Assembly: GCA_024637115.1 (NCBI GenBank)
Contig: JAGXFU010000017.1
Location: forward strand, 1-64,000
Direction of reading: 5' to 3'
Length of the DNA stretch: 64,000 nt
DNA from: Actinomycetes bacterium
Lineage (GTDB): Bacteria > Actinomycetota > Coriobacteriia > Anaerosomatales > JAGXFU01
Positions 20,625-29,179 of the stretch are shown in pieces. The position numbers and the translations under genes were made by a program. The notes under the pieces were generated by a model that saw only the letters and a list, made by a program, of their open reading frames with translations, was not told the origin of the DNA and did no database searches. The stretch's first letter is position 1, and every line of letters starts with the position of its first letter.

Positions 20625-21389
20625 CTAACCGCTTTGACCGTGCTCGTCGAGTGCGGGTGCGTCTGAGTCGGGCAGTCTTCCGCCAAGATGCACCGTTGAG
20701 TTGCGGTAGAGTGCTCGCTTGAGATCGCCAAAGCTGAGAGCAGGCATCGCAATCATAGTGCGGCGTCGGCCAATCTCCTCAAGCGCGTGCGAATCGGAAC
20801 ATCCGAGAGCGGACACGCTCATCCCGTAGAGCAGGTTGCAGTTCTCCCGGTCGAGCATCTCGACTCCCGCTACGGCCGGTTCGTCGAGCAGTTGCTCAAA
20901 GATACCTGCATCAATGAGAGCGTAATCGCCAAAGTACCGATCGGCATGCGCAATGATCGCAATGCCGCCGAGGTCCAGAATGCGCCGACATACCCGGGCG
21001 GGATCGACTTCGACCGTGGCGTGGGGGAGCTGTTGCGGAGTCATGCTTCCGGAGTCAAAACCAACGAAGTCGAACAGTGCCTTCAGGGGCTTCTCGTAAT
21101 CCGACGGGGAAAAGAGCGGTGTGATATGCACTTCATCTGCACCGTATGTGATGCGCAACTCAGCGCCGGGAATCACCAGAAGCTCGCGACCCGTCTCAGC
21201 GCAGATCTCCGTGGCAGCATCGAGAATCGCTCCTACAAGACCAAAGGCGAAGTGATCGGTCACAGCAAAGATATCGAGACCGGCGTCCAGGGCACTGGTG
21301 ACGATGTCCCGTGCAGTCGTTGTCGCCGGCCCGCGATAGTCGACAACGAGCGGTGTGTGGTTGTGCAAGTCAGCTACATACGCAGGCAC
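20625..21389 (-). CDS. PHP-domain metal-dependent phosphoesterase
   Basis: PHP-fold hydrolase of about 254 residues with the four usual metal-binding motifs: DLHNHT at the N-terminus, AVTDHF, a GAE near residue 80, AHADR and GCSDSHALEE. Such proteins hydrolyse phosphate mono- or diesters of nucleotides or sugars; the substrate cannot be told. GTG 21389 is preferred because the PHP motif begins six residues later and AGAGGA lies upstream. The frame is open to GTG 21458, which would add a 23-residue extension without a family match. Confidence 0.8.
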   Translation of the reverse strand: MPAYVADLHNHTPLVVDYRGPATTTARDIVTSALDAGLDIFAVTDHFAFGLVGAILDAATEICAETGRELLVIPGAELRITYGADEVHITPLFSPSDYEKPLKALFDFVGFDSGSMTPQQLPHATVEVDPARVCRRILDLGGIAIIAHADRYFGDYALIDAGIFEQLLDEPAVAGVEMLDRENCNLLYGMSVSALGCSDSHALEEIGRRRTMIAMPALSFGDLKRALYRNSTVHLGGRLPDSDAPALDEHGQSG

Positions 21390-21482
21390 GACGAGCAGAG
21401 TCCTCTCGACAACGAATCTGCCAGGCTCTCGATGGTCTAGACAATATAGCGTGCGCACCGGGCCGATGCGAGAACAGCTCCG

Positions 21483-22226
21483 CTAGTCAGCGTGACTCAG
21501 GGCTGCCCCCAGTGCGCCAACAGTCTGAGCGTTGTCCGGGATCAGCAAAGCGCTCTGCAACGTTGTTGAGAGCAGCTCGATCATTGCCCGGTTATTGGCA
21601 ACTCCGCCCGCAAACACCAACGGCATGCCCGCCCCGGTCCGCTTGAGCGAGCCGTGAGTGCGCTTCACCACTGATTCGTGCAATCCGCGAGCTATCCGGC
21701 CCCGGTCCACTCCGCGATGGACAAGTCCCGTGACCTCGCTCTCGGCGAACACGGTACACATACTTGAGACCTGGATACCTGAATCGGCCAGAAGCGCGGC
21801 ATCTGCCAACTCATCAAGCGTGAAGCCAAGGGCGCTGGCCATCACCTCGAGGAACTTGCCGGTTCCCGCGGCGCACTTGTCATTCATCTCGAAATCGGCC
21901 ACCGAACCGCCGGGCCCGAGCGCAATCACCTTCGTATCCTGCCCTCCGATATCGAGAACCGCTGCTGCGCCGGGAAACAGATGTGCCGCACCTCGAGCGT
22001 ACGCCTTGATCTCAGTCACGACCTGGCAACCAAGCAGCTCGCGCGCAACGTGACGGCCGTATCCGGTTGCCACCACGGCATCATGCTGCTCCCGACTCAC
22101 AAAGCCGCGTACGATCGACTGGGGGTCAAAGCCGGTGTCGGTGACCTCAGAGTGGACGACGCGTCCGTCATGCAACCACACGCCGTCCACACTCCGAGAC
22201 CCGATATCTATGCCAAGGACTCTCAT
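21483..22226 (-). CDS. 2-hydroxyacyl-CoA dehydratase activase (BadF/HgdC family)
   Basis: ASKHA-fold ATPase of 247 residues that reduces its partner iron-sulfur protein using ATP. Motifs: VLGIDIGSRSVD (phosphate 1), VLDIGGQDTKVIAL, the cluster-binding NDKCAAGTGKFLEVMA and SSMCTVFAESEV cysteines that bridge a [4Fe-4S] across the homodimer, and FAGGVANN. It follows the 22244-23524 gene by 17 bases in the same direction, so the pair is an operon of reductase and dehydratase-like component, as in yjiL/yjiM and DCCP reductase/DCCP. Confidence 0.92.
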   Translation of the reverse strand: MRVLGIDIGSRSVDGVWLHDGRVVHSEVTDTGFDPQSIVRGFVSREQHDAVVATGYGRHVARELLGCQVVTEIKAYARGAAHLFPGAAAVLDIGGQDTKVIALGPGGSVADFEMNDKCAAGTGKFLEVMASALGFTLDELADAALLADSGIQVSSMCTVFAESEVTGLVHRGVDRGRIARGLHESVVKRTHGSLKRTGAGMPLVFAGGVANNRAMIELLSTTLQSALLIPDNAQTVGALGAALSHAD

Positions 22227-22243
22227 CTGAGAATGATTATCAC

Positions 22244-23524
22244 TTAGAGCATCTCGAGAAACGCCTCGACGCGCGTGGAGAGCTGGCCGACATCTTCCAT
22301 CGAGTAGTCCGTATCGATCTTGAGGATCGGGATTCCGGCGTCTTTGGCCACACGCTCGACCTGTGTTGCTTCAATCTGATACGGACCGCAGAACTGAAGC
22401 GAGTAATGCAGAATGCCATCGACGTTCCAGTCCTTTGCCATGGCGAGGATGTCTTCCATTCGACCCTCGTTTGGCGTGAAGCAGGCGCAGTTGATGTCGA
22501 GGTACTTGTCGGCAATCCCGTCGATGAGCTCGTCCATTGTGGCGCCATCCTCATCCACGAGCTTGTCGTAGTAGCGAGACCCCGTGCACATTTCCTCGCT
22601 CACGATCACGCCGCCGGACGTCTCCACGATATCGTGAATCTTCCAGTTCGGAATCGACATGGGCGCGCCGGTGACCAATACGCGCTTGGCGCCCTTGGGC
22701 GCAACGCCTACTCCATCGGCCACTCGCTGCTCGACCTCATCGGCGAGATTATTGACCATCTGGGTGAAACGCGGAACATCGTCATAGAACGCAATCTGCG
22801 TTGCGAGCAGTGCGTCCTTGCCGCTGATGGGCACGGGATCGGCCTTGCGAGTCTTCCACACGCGCTGAAGAGCCCGACGCTTGTCGTTGACCTCTTTGAT
22901 CGCGCTTCGCAGAGTCTCCTCGGTCATCGTGTTTCCCGTTAGTTCCTCGAGTTTGGAGATCAGATCGCGAACCTCGGCACGCCAGAACTCCTTGTCGCGC
23001 TCGCGCTTCATCTGGGGGAGCTCCATGACGTGTACGTTGTGCAGCTCGCCAAGCAGCTCGTAGGCCTTCTTCTTGCCATCGCAGGTCGCCTCGCCGATCA
23101 CAAGATCGGACTCCTCCATATAGGGGCACACCTTGCCCAGCTTGAAGCCCATGAACGACTTGATCAGTGAGCAGGTATTGCGCGGCAGGATGCGCTCGAC
23201 CTCGTCGTAGGCAAACTCCGCACCTGCGCAGAGTCCCACGCATTGCGCGCCATGAGCCCGCACGATCTCTTCCGGGACATACAGACAGAACGTGCCCACC
23301 ACCTTGTTGCCGGCCTTGCGGAAATCATCGAGTTCTTTGATGCGCAGTCCGTGGATCTCACTCATTACAAAGTCGAAGTAGCCGGTCCCCTCCGGACGAC
23401 CCTCCTGGGCCATATACGCATTGGCGTACATCGGCCCAACAGCACCGAGAAGCGCGTCGTGGGCTTCGAGGTCGAGACCGAGCTCCGTCCACATGGGACG
23501 ATAATCGACAGGTGCATCACTCAT
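22244..23524 (-). CDS. 2-hydroxyacyl-CoA dehydratase family protein, double-cubane cluster protein candidate
   Basis: The 426-residue HgdB/FldC-fold protein has cysteines placed for iron-sulfur ligation (GTFCLYVP, QCVGLCAG, TCSLIKS, KVCPYMEE, EATCDGKKK, EEMCTGSRYY, NCACFTPNE). Only one dehydratase subunit is encoded, whereas true 2-hydroxyacyl-CoA dehydratases need two different subunits. This single-subunit plus activase arrangement matches the YjiM/double-cubane cluster protein group, which reduces small molecules using an [8Fe-9S] cluster. Assignment to that group is inferred. It is transcribed first, with the activase next. Initiator ATG 23524 follows GGAGGC. Confidence 0.85.
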   Translation of the reverse strand: MSDAPVDYRPMWTELGLDLEAHDALLGAVGPMYANAYMAQEGRPEGTGYFDFVMSEIHGLRIKELDDFRKAGNKVVGTFCLYVPEEIVRAHGAQCVGLCAGAEFAYDEVERILPRNTCSLIKSFMGFKLGKVCPYMEESDLVIGEATCDGKKKAYELLGELHNVHVMELPQMKRERDKEFWRAEVRDLISKLEELTGNTMTEETLRSAIKEVNDKRRALQRVWKTRKADPVPISGKDALLATQIAFYDDVPRFTQMVNNLADEVEQRVADGVGVAPKGAKRVLVTGAPMSIPNWKIHDIVETSGGVIVSEEMCTGSRYYDKLVDEDGATMDELIDGIADKYLDINCACFTPNEGRMEDILAMAKDWNVDGILHYSLQFCGPYQIEATQVERVAKDAGIPILKIDTDYSMEDVGQLSTRVEAFLEML

Positions 23525-23750
23525 GGATTGCCTCCTACAGCTTGAAATGACGTGTATCGTTCAATACGACATAAGCACGTAGCATCCTGTCGCATAAGTG
23601 TTGCTTATCGTGGTATCACGTACACGAGCCCCTGTACAGTCCCGTATCTCTCCCCCGCCATTCGTCGTCTATACTCTGAACACAGGTGAAATCGCCCGAA
23701 GCCAGGCGGACCGATGACCGATTCCGGCCATGATGGAAAGGGATACGTGC

Positions 23751-24161
23751 ATGGACGAGTACACGCCCACGTACACCGAGGAGCCCCCGGCAGAAGAGCA
23801 GCGCTCCTACGTTGCGCTTGCCTCGATTCTGCTGGTAGTTGTGGTCATCATCCTGATCCTGCTGTTCTGGCGCTCGTGCGGAGCGACAGAATCCACCGGT
23901 GAGAACAGCTCGGGCGGTGGCGTGATCGAGAGCATCTCAGGCCTTGATGTGGTTAAGGGCGGTGTCGCGGTGTGGCTCAAGCCGGGCGCCTCGATCGACG
24001 AGGTGCTTGCGCGCAACGGCCTTGCGAGCGCCGAGGTCGCACCATTTGGCGACGGGACCTATGTGATTGCGATCGATGAGCGCGATCCCGAAGCGACCGT
24101 GGCGCGACTCAAGAACGACTCCGAGCTCTTTGATGCGGGATTCCTCTACGCCGAGGAGTAG
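23751..24161 (+). CDS. Single-pass membrane protein of unknown function
   Basis: ATG 23751 (AAAGGGA 8-12 bases upstream) gives 136 residues; ATG 23730 is an alternative. A short Pro/Glu-rich cytoplasmic part precedes one membrane helix (about 21-40, VALASILLVVVVIILILLFW) ending at a cysteine. A Ser/Gly linker follows, then a compact alpha/beta domain of about 75 residues resembling an LPXTG-free extracytoplasmic 'VWLKPGASIDEVLARNG' fold. No family recognised. It is divergent from the dehydratase-like operon. Confidence 0.7.
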   Translation: MDEYTPTYTEEPPAEEQRSYVALASILLVVVVIILILLFWRSCGATESTGENSSGGGVIESISGLDVVKGGVAVWLKPGASIDEVLARNGLASAEVAPFGDGTYVIAIDERDPEATVARLKNDSELFDAGFLYAEE

Positions 24162-24209
24162 CCCTCGCCTGTTGGATCTTGAGCGATGCGTGCCGTTGCA
24201 GAACTTCGC

Positions 24210-24701
24210 CTAGCGCTCAGTGACCTCTATCCCGCGCTCAGCGAGAACCGTGATCACACAATCGATCGCAGTATCGAGCGCGGCTTCGAGTGAGTCGGAG
24301 AGCCCGATGGTCAGATCGACCGGATTCATGTCCTCGATCTGCACGCCCACGCAGTAGGCCTCAGGCTTGACGCCCACGAGTTCCGAAGCCTCGAGCACAT
24401 CAACGAAGCGTGTGTCGTGAAGCGAGTGCATGACCTGATTCGGCGCGATATCTTCCGGGGCGAGTCGAATCACGGTTCCCGGAGGATGACCGGTGCCATC
24501 CACCGCATCGATTACGAGTACGAAGTCGCGATCCCGGAACAGATTCATGATCATCATGCCCATGGTTCCCGAATCCGTCACCTCGACATGTTCGGGGAAC
24601 TCATAGCGCTCATGGAGAAGCTCAACGATGCGACAGCCGACTCCTTCGTCCTTCATAAGGACGTTGCCGATGCCCATCACAAGCACTCGTTCGTCTGACA
24701 C
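24210..24701 (-). CDS. Hydrogenase maturation endopeptidase (HyaD/HycI, peptidase M52 family)
   Basis: Peptidase that trims the C-terminal extension of the [NiFe]-hydrogenase large subunit after nickel insertion. The 163-residue product begins VLVMGIGNVLMKDEGVG, with the family acidic nickel-recognition residue in that loop, then VIDAVDG and an MHSLHD motif. GTG 24701 has GAGGAG eight bases upstream and gives the standard family N-terminus; the open frame continues 36 codons upstream into pheA. Third gene of a GGDEF-pheA-protease operon. No hydrogenase structural gene lies in the window. Confidence 0.87.
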   Translation of the reverse strand: MSDERVLVMGIGNVLMKDEGVGCRIVELLHERYEFPEHVEVTDSGTMGMMIMNLFRDRDFVLVIDAVDGTGHPPGTVIRLAPEDIAPNQVMHSLHDTRFVDVLEASELVGVKPEAYCVGVQIEDMNPVDLTIGLSDSLEAALDTAIDCVITVLAERGIEVTER

Positions 24702-24717
24702 TGATGCGACTCCTCTA

Positions 24718-25542
24718 TCAGGCGCGGGGATATGTTCCAAGCACTTTGACCTGTCGGAGTTTGAGGCGCAAGCAGTCAAGCGCCAGACGAACATTCTCGT
24801 CATCCACATGTCCCGACAAATCGATGTAGAACATGTAGTCGCCTAGTTGCTTGCGCGTGGGGCGTGACTGGATCTTGGTGAGGTTGATCTGTCCGAACGC
24901 GAATTCGGACAAGATCATGTGGAGAGTTCCGGGCTTGTCGGCCTTCATGAACAGCGCGAGCGACGTCTTGTCGTCACCCGTGCGCTCCCTGAGCCCCTGC
25001 CCGACCACCACGAAGCGCGTTTGATTCCCCGCAAAGTCCTCGATCTCCTCGGCTAGTATCTCGGCGCCGTAGACCTGGGCAGCAAAGGCGCTTCCAATGC
25101 CGGCGACTCCCGGATTCCCGACAGCCATCTTGACCGCCTCGGCAGTCGAGTTCGCGGCCTCGATCGGCTTGCCGAGAAGATTCTCGGTGAGCCAACGTCG
25201 GGACTGGGCATTGGCCTGCGGGTGACTCACAACGCGCGTGATGTCTTCGAGCCTGGTTCCTGACTTCACGCAGAGTGCGTGGTGGATGTCGAGCACGACT
25301 TCGCCCTGTATCTCAAGGTCGGACTCGAAGGCGAGCGCGTCGAGCGTCGCGTTGACCGAGCCTTCGACCGAGTTCTCGATCGGAACGATACCGAACTTCG
25401 CCTTCCCGCGCTCCACGGCTTTGAATACTTCGCCGATGGTGGGAAAGGGTATCGGCTCAACGTCGGTTGCGTCTCCGGTGAACTTCAGTAGCGCAGCATT
25501 GGTGTGCGTGCCTTCTGGTCCGAGAAATGCATAACGCGTCAC
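24718..25542 (-). CDS. pheA: Prephenate dehydratase
   Basis: Converts prephenate to phenylpyruvate in phenylalanine synthesis. The 274-residue, monofunctional protein begins YAFLGPEGTHTNAAL, has VVSHPQANAQ, and the catalytic threonine region NQTRFVVVG (TRF). The C-terminal ACT domain (about 190-270) holds the regulatory SRP-type segment KIQSRPTRKQLGDYMFYID for phenylalanine binding. GTG start overlaps the upstream GGDEF stop (GTGA), so it is translationally coupled. Confidence 0.95.
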   Translation of the reverse strand: MTRYAFLGPEGTHTNAALLKFTGDATDVEPIPFPTIGEVFKAVERGKAKFGIVPIENSVEGSVNATLDALAFESDLEIQGEVVLDIHHALCVKSGTRLEDITRVVSHPQANAQSRRWLTENLLGKPIEAANSTAEAVKMAVGNPGVAGIGSAFAAQVYGAEILAEEIEDFAGNQTRFVVVGQGLRERTGDDKTSLALFMKADKPGTLHMILSEFAFGQINLTKIQSRPTRKQLGDYMFYIDLSGHVDDENVRLALDCLRLKLRQVKVLGTYPRA

Positions 25543-27080
25543 AGTATCGACTTCCCCTCTATGACAGTGGTACTTCGCTGAGTGTGCGGTGAGCGCACAC
25601 GGTTCTTGCCGGTTCCTTTGGCCTGATACAGTGCATCATCGGCCGCACGAAGAAGTGACTCTTTGTCAGGAGCGTGGGTGGGGAACGTGGCCAGGCCGAG
25701 GCTTACGGTCAAGCAGGCGTTACGAGCGCCATCCGCATCGGCAAACTGGTAGTTGGCGATCGCTTCACGGATCTTCTCCGCGGCCACGTAGGCCCCCGCC
25801 GCGTCTGTTTCCGGAAGCATCACCGAGAACTCCTCGCCCCCGTAACGACACACGACATCGACTTCGCGCACAACACTTCGGACAACTCTACCAAGGTCGG
25901 CGAGCGCGACATCTCCCGCGATATGTCCCTGTGTGTCGTTGAAGCGCTTGAAGTCATCTGCATCGATCATGAGTAGGGAGAAGTCCTTGTGGAACCGTTT
26001 GGCGCGCTCGATCTCCTCGTCCAGTCGTTGCTGGAGATACCGATAGTTGTACAGGTCGGTGAGCTCATCTGTGATGGCGAGCCGCTTGGTAAGCTTGTAG
26101 AGCTGCGAGTTCTCGACTGCAACGACCAGCTCACTTGAGACGGCCTGAAGAACCAGTTGATCCTCATCTGAGAGCGCGTCGATCACACTCGAATCGGCGC
26201 AGAACACTACCATCATCTGATGATGATCCAGTACCGACAAGCATGAGAAATGCGTGTCACCGATCGTGATATCCGAGGGCGCCGCACCCGCGGGCATGGG
26301 CAACGTGGTGCTCGCCATTCCCACACTTGCCGAGAAGAGCGTGTCAGCTTTAGATTTGTCGATCACGAACAGGCAACATGCCGGAACGTCGAGTACTTTC
26401 GTCAGCACTTCAAGCACGAGAGGACCAACGCGATCGAAATCGAGGGACGAATGGATGATCTCTGTGATCTGCGAGACCGCCTGAAGCTCTGAAAGGCGCT
26501 GCTGCAGCTGTGTGTTCAGGCGCTCTTTCTCCAGAGTGCCGTGGCTGATCTGACTCTCCCTCTTGAGTTGAGCCGCCTCACCAGCTCCAACCACCCAGCT
26601 GATGAGTATGATGACGCCCGCCTTCGCAGCAAGCGTTGCATACGTGAGCGGGTCGACCGCCATCACATAGGGGCCGTGCGACAGCAGATACACGGCCGCG
26701 GCTGCAACGCCAAGGATCCAGATGTCGCGCCTCCGGAGCAAGAATGCGTAAAGGATCGGCATTGCCAGCAAGAGGGCGTAGACGGGATCTTCGAACTCAT
26801 GGAATCCGACCCCGATCAGTCCGATCGCCATCAGATCAAGCGGGGCAACCCACAAGACGACTGTCTCAATCGAGGTGCGTAACGTGACTCTCGCAATGAG
26901 GAGCCCGACTGTGGCGACAATGAAGATGAATGTGCCGAGCAGCGAGACGGTGCGGGTCACGTGTTCGGGATAGTACTCCACTCCCACCGCCGTGAATCCG
27001 ACGAGGGTCGCGCCCACGACATAGCGCGCGGTCAGATATGAGCGCTCGAACGGATTCTGTTGTTCAAGAGTCGATGTCAC
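25539..27080 (-). CDS. Membrane-bound GAF-GGDEF diguanylate cyclase
   Basis: 513-residue c-di-GMP synthase. GTG 27080 follows GGAG by six bases; the frame is open 17 codons further. Five or six hydrophobic helices fill residues 20-185, then a coiled-coil linker (about 190-225), a GAF-like sensor domain (about 226-335) and a GGDEF domain (about 350-500) with the active signature RYGGEEFSVML. An RxxD inhibitory site is not obvious before GGEEF. It heads an operon with pheA and the hydrogenase protease. Confidence 0.88.
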   Translation of the reverse strand: MTSTLEQQNPFERSYLTARYVVGATLVGFTAVGVEYYPEHVTRTVSLLGTFIFIVATVGLLIARVTLRTSIETVVLWVAPLDLMAIGLIGVGFHEFEDPVYALLLAMPILYAFLLRRRDIWILGVAAAAVYLLSHGPYVMAVDPLTYATLAAKAGVIILISWVVGAGEAAQLKRESQISHGTLEKERLNTQLQQRLSELQAVSQITEIIHSSLDFDRVGPLVLEVLTKVLDVPACCLFVIDKSKADTLFSASVGMASTTLPMPAGAAPSDITIGDTHFSCLSVLDHHQMMVVFCADSSVIDALSDEDQLVLQAVSSELVVAVENSQLYKLTKRLAITDELTDLYNYRYLQQRLDEEIERAKRFHKDFSLLMIDADDFKRFNDTQGHIAGDVALADLGRVVRSVVREVDVVCRYGGEEFSVMLPETDAAGAYVAAEKIREAIANYQFADADGARNACLTVSLGLATFPTHAPDKESLLRAADDALYQAKGTGKNRVRSPHTQRSTTVIEGKSIL

Positions 27081-27216
27081 GGGCGCTCCGTGTGGGTGCG
27101 GGTAGGATACAACACAGCAGCAAGACGCCATTGCGGTGTGACACTATAGTGCCACTCCGACCCGTGGGTGTCGAAGTGCGAACCGGCTCTGCGCTTCGCT
27201 TAGGAAAGGTGGTTGC

Positions 27217-28020
27217 GTGAATCTTGAATCCCTGCGTGCCCTGCTCGAGGGTGTTGCTTCCGGCGATACTGCCGTAGGTGACGCGCTGACCTCGCTTGAG
27301 CGCCTTCCGTTCGGAGACGTCTCAGATGCCAAGGTCGATCATCACCGCGAGATGCGATGCGGTTTCCCCGAAGTCATATTCTGCCAGGGCAAGACACCCG
27401 AGCAGGTACGCTCGGTGAGCCGCGAGCTGCTCGATCACGGCGATGTCTTGCTCGCCACTCGTGCCGATGCGACTCACTTCCAGGCCATCGCACAGGTTGC
27501 GCCGGATGCGCACTTCTATGAGAGGGCCAGCGCCGTCGTTGTCGACAGGCGAGAGACCCGACCTGAGCATGGGCACATCGTGGTCGCCACGGGCGGGACC
27601 GCGGATATCCCCGTTGCCGAGGAAGCAGCGGTTACCGCCGAGATCATGGGGAATCGGGTAACCCGCGTCTTTGATGTGGGCGTGGCCGGCGTGCACCGAC
27701 TGCTCGCTCACCAAGACGTGCTCCGCTCGGCCCGGGTCATTATCACAGTCGCCGGCATGGAGGGCGCACTCGCCTCACTGGTGACCGGACTGGTCTCGTG
27801 CCCGGTGATCGGAGTCCCAACGTCCGTCGGGTACGGCGCGAACTTTGGCGGAGTGGCTCCCCTGCTTACCATGCTCAACTCATGCGCGAGCGGACTCTCC
27901 GTGGTGAACATCGACAACGGCTTTGGCGCGGCTGCGATCGCGTCGCGCATCAATCAGCTGCCTGCCCACGAGCCCTCCACAGAGCCACAGCCCACGGCCG
28001 AGGATGGCGAGAGCGAGTGA
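27217..28020 (+). CDS. larB: LarB, nickel-pincer nucleotide cofactor carboxylase/hydrolase
   Basis: LarB carboxylates nicotinic acid adenine dinucleotide and cleaves the phosphoanhydride as the first step of nickel-pincer cofactor synthesis. The 267-residue protein has the AIR carboxylase-like C-terminal domain: VVATGGTADIPVAEEAA, DVGVAGVHRLL and PTSVGYGANFGGVAPLLTML. The N-terminal DHHREMRCGFPEVIFCQGK segment is typical of LarB. The start is GTG 27217 after GGAAAGG. Its stop overlaps larC (GTGA). Confidence 0.95.
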   Translation: MNLESLRALLEGVASGDTAVGDALTSLERLPFGDVSDAKVDHHREMRCGFPEVIFCQGKTPEQVRSVSRELLDHGDVLLATRADATHFQAIAQVAPDAHFYERASAVVVDRRETRPEHGHIVVATGGTADIPVAEEAAVTAEIMGNRVTRVFDVGVAGVHRLLAHQDVLRSARVIITVAGMEGALASLVTGLVSCPVIGVPTSVGYGANFGGVAPLLTMLNSCASGLSVVNIDNGFGAAAIASRINQLPAHEPSTEPQPTAEDGESE

Positions 28021-29168
28021 TCGCCTATCTCGACTGCTCAAGCGGCATCTCGGGTGACAAGTTCCTGGGCGCGTTGATCGATCTCGGTCTCGACCCCGCC
28101 CGCGTCGAAGACGCGTGCGCCACAGTGGGGCTCGATGCGCGCGTAGTCGCCGAGCGCACGACACGCAGCGGAATCGCGGGCGTATCGGTCGAGATACTCT
28201 CGTCCGATACGACTTGGCGTACCTGGGAGACCATTCGCGCGCGCCTCGAGGCAGCTGCGCTGCCTGACCCCGTACGCGCGAATGCGCTTCGCGCATTCCG
28301 CCTGCTGGCGGAGGCCGAAGCCCGCGTGCACGGGGTCACCCCCACCGAGGTGCACTTTCACGAGATCGGGGCAGCAGACACGGTAGCGGACCTTTTGGGT
28401 GTGGCGGTAGGCCTCGCTGCGCTCGATGTCGAGCGGCTCATCTGTTCGCCCGTCGCCCTCGGCGCGGGCACCATCGAGATATCGCACGGCACGCTGCCCG
28501 TACCCGCTCCTGCGACCTCTGAGCTCTTGCAGGGAATCCCCGTGTATGGCGGTCCCGTGGAATTCGAGCTCACAACACCGACCGGAGCAGCACTGGTGGC
28601 GGCGCACGCTTCCTCGTTTGGCCCTTTGCCTCCCATGTCGCCCGTTGGCGTCGGCCGTGGCGCGGGTGGCCGTGAGCTCGCGGGGCTCCCCAATATCGCG
28701 ACCCTCACACTCGGCGACCCGCTCGCGCTCGGCGCAGATGCCACGATCGGGAACGTAATCACGCTCACAACCTCGATCGATCACATCACTCCCGAGCATG
28801 CGGCCTTCGCGTGCGATCGCCTGATCGAGGCGGGCGCACTCGATGTGTGGCAGCGTCCGATCGGCATGAAGAAAGGGCGAGTCGGCATTGAGGTAGACGT
28901 GCTGTGTGCGCCCGCCGATGAGCAGCGCCTCGCTGCGCTTCTGGCGGCCGAGACCGGCACGTTGGGGATTCGGGTGGCCCGCCTGGAGCGCTGGGAGGCG
29001 GTGCGCGATGTCGAGGTCAGAGACACCGTGTGGGGTGCAGTGCGATTCAAGGTCGGCGCAGGGCGAGCCCGTGCGGAACACGACGACATCGCGGCGATCG
29101 CGGCGCGCGAGGGGCTGGCCTATCGCGAGGTGCTCGCGGCGCTCGAGGACGACGCGGCCGGCGAGTAA
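28017..29168 (+). CDS. larC: LarC, nickel insertion protein for the pincer cofactor
   Basis: LarC inserts nickel into the dithiolated pyridinium cofactor using CTP. GTG 28017 begins VIAYLDCSSGISGDKFLGAL, the family N-terminus, overlapping larB by four bases. The EVHFHEIGAADTVAD histidine motif (about residue 120) and PTGAALVAA follow. In Lactobacillus plantarum larC is read through a frameshift as C1/C2; here it is one open frame of 383 residues. LarE and a LarA-type enzyme are not in the window. Confidence 0.95.
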   Translation: MIAYLDCSSGISGDKFLGALIDLGLDPARVEDACATVGLDARVVAERTTRSGIAGVSVEILSSDTTWRTWETIRARLEAAALPDPVRANALRAFRLLAEAEARVHGVTPTEVHFHEIGAADTVADLLGVAVGLAALDVERLICSPVALGAGTIEISHGTLPVPAPATSELLQGIPVYGGPVEFELTTPTGAALVAAHASSFGPLPPMSPVGVGRGAGGRELAGLPNIATLTLGDPLALGADATIGNVITLTTSIDHITPEHAAFACDRLIEAGALDVWQRPIGMKKGRVGIEVDVLCAPADEQRLAALLAAETGTLGIRVARLERWEAVRDVEVRDTVWGAVRFKVGAGRARAEHDDIAAIAAREGLAYREVLAALEDDAAGE

Positions 29169-29179
29169 CCGAGAGCAGC

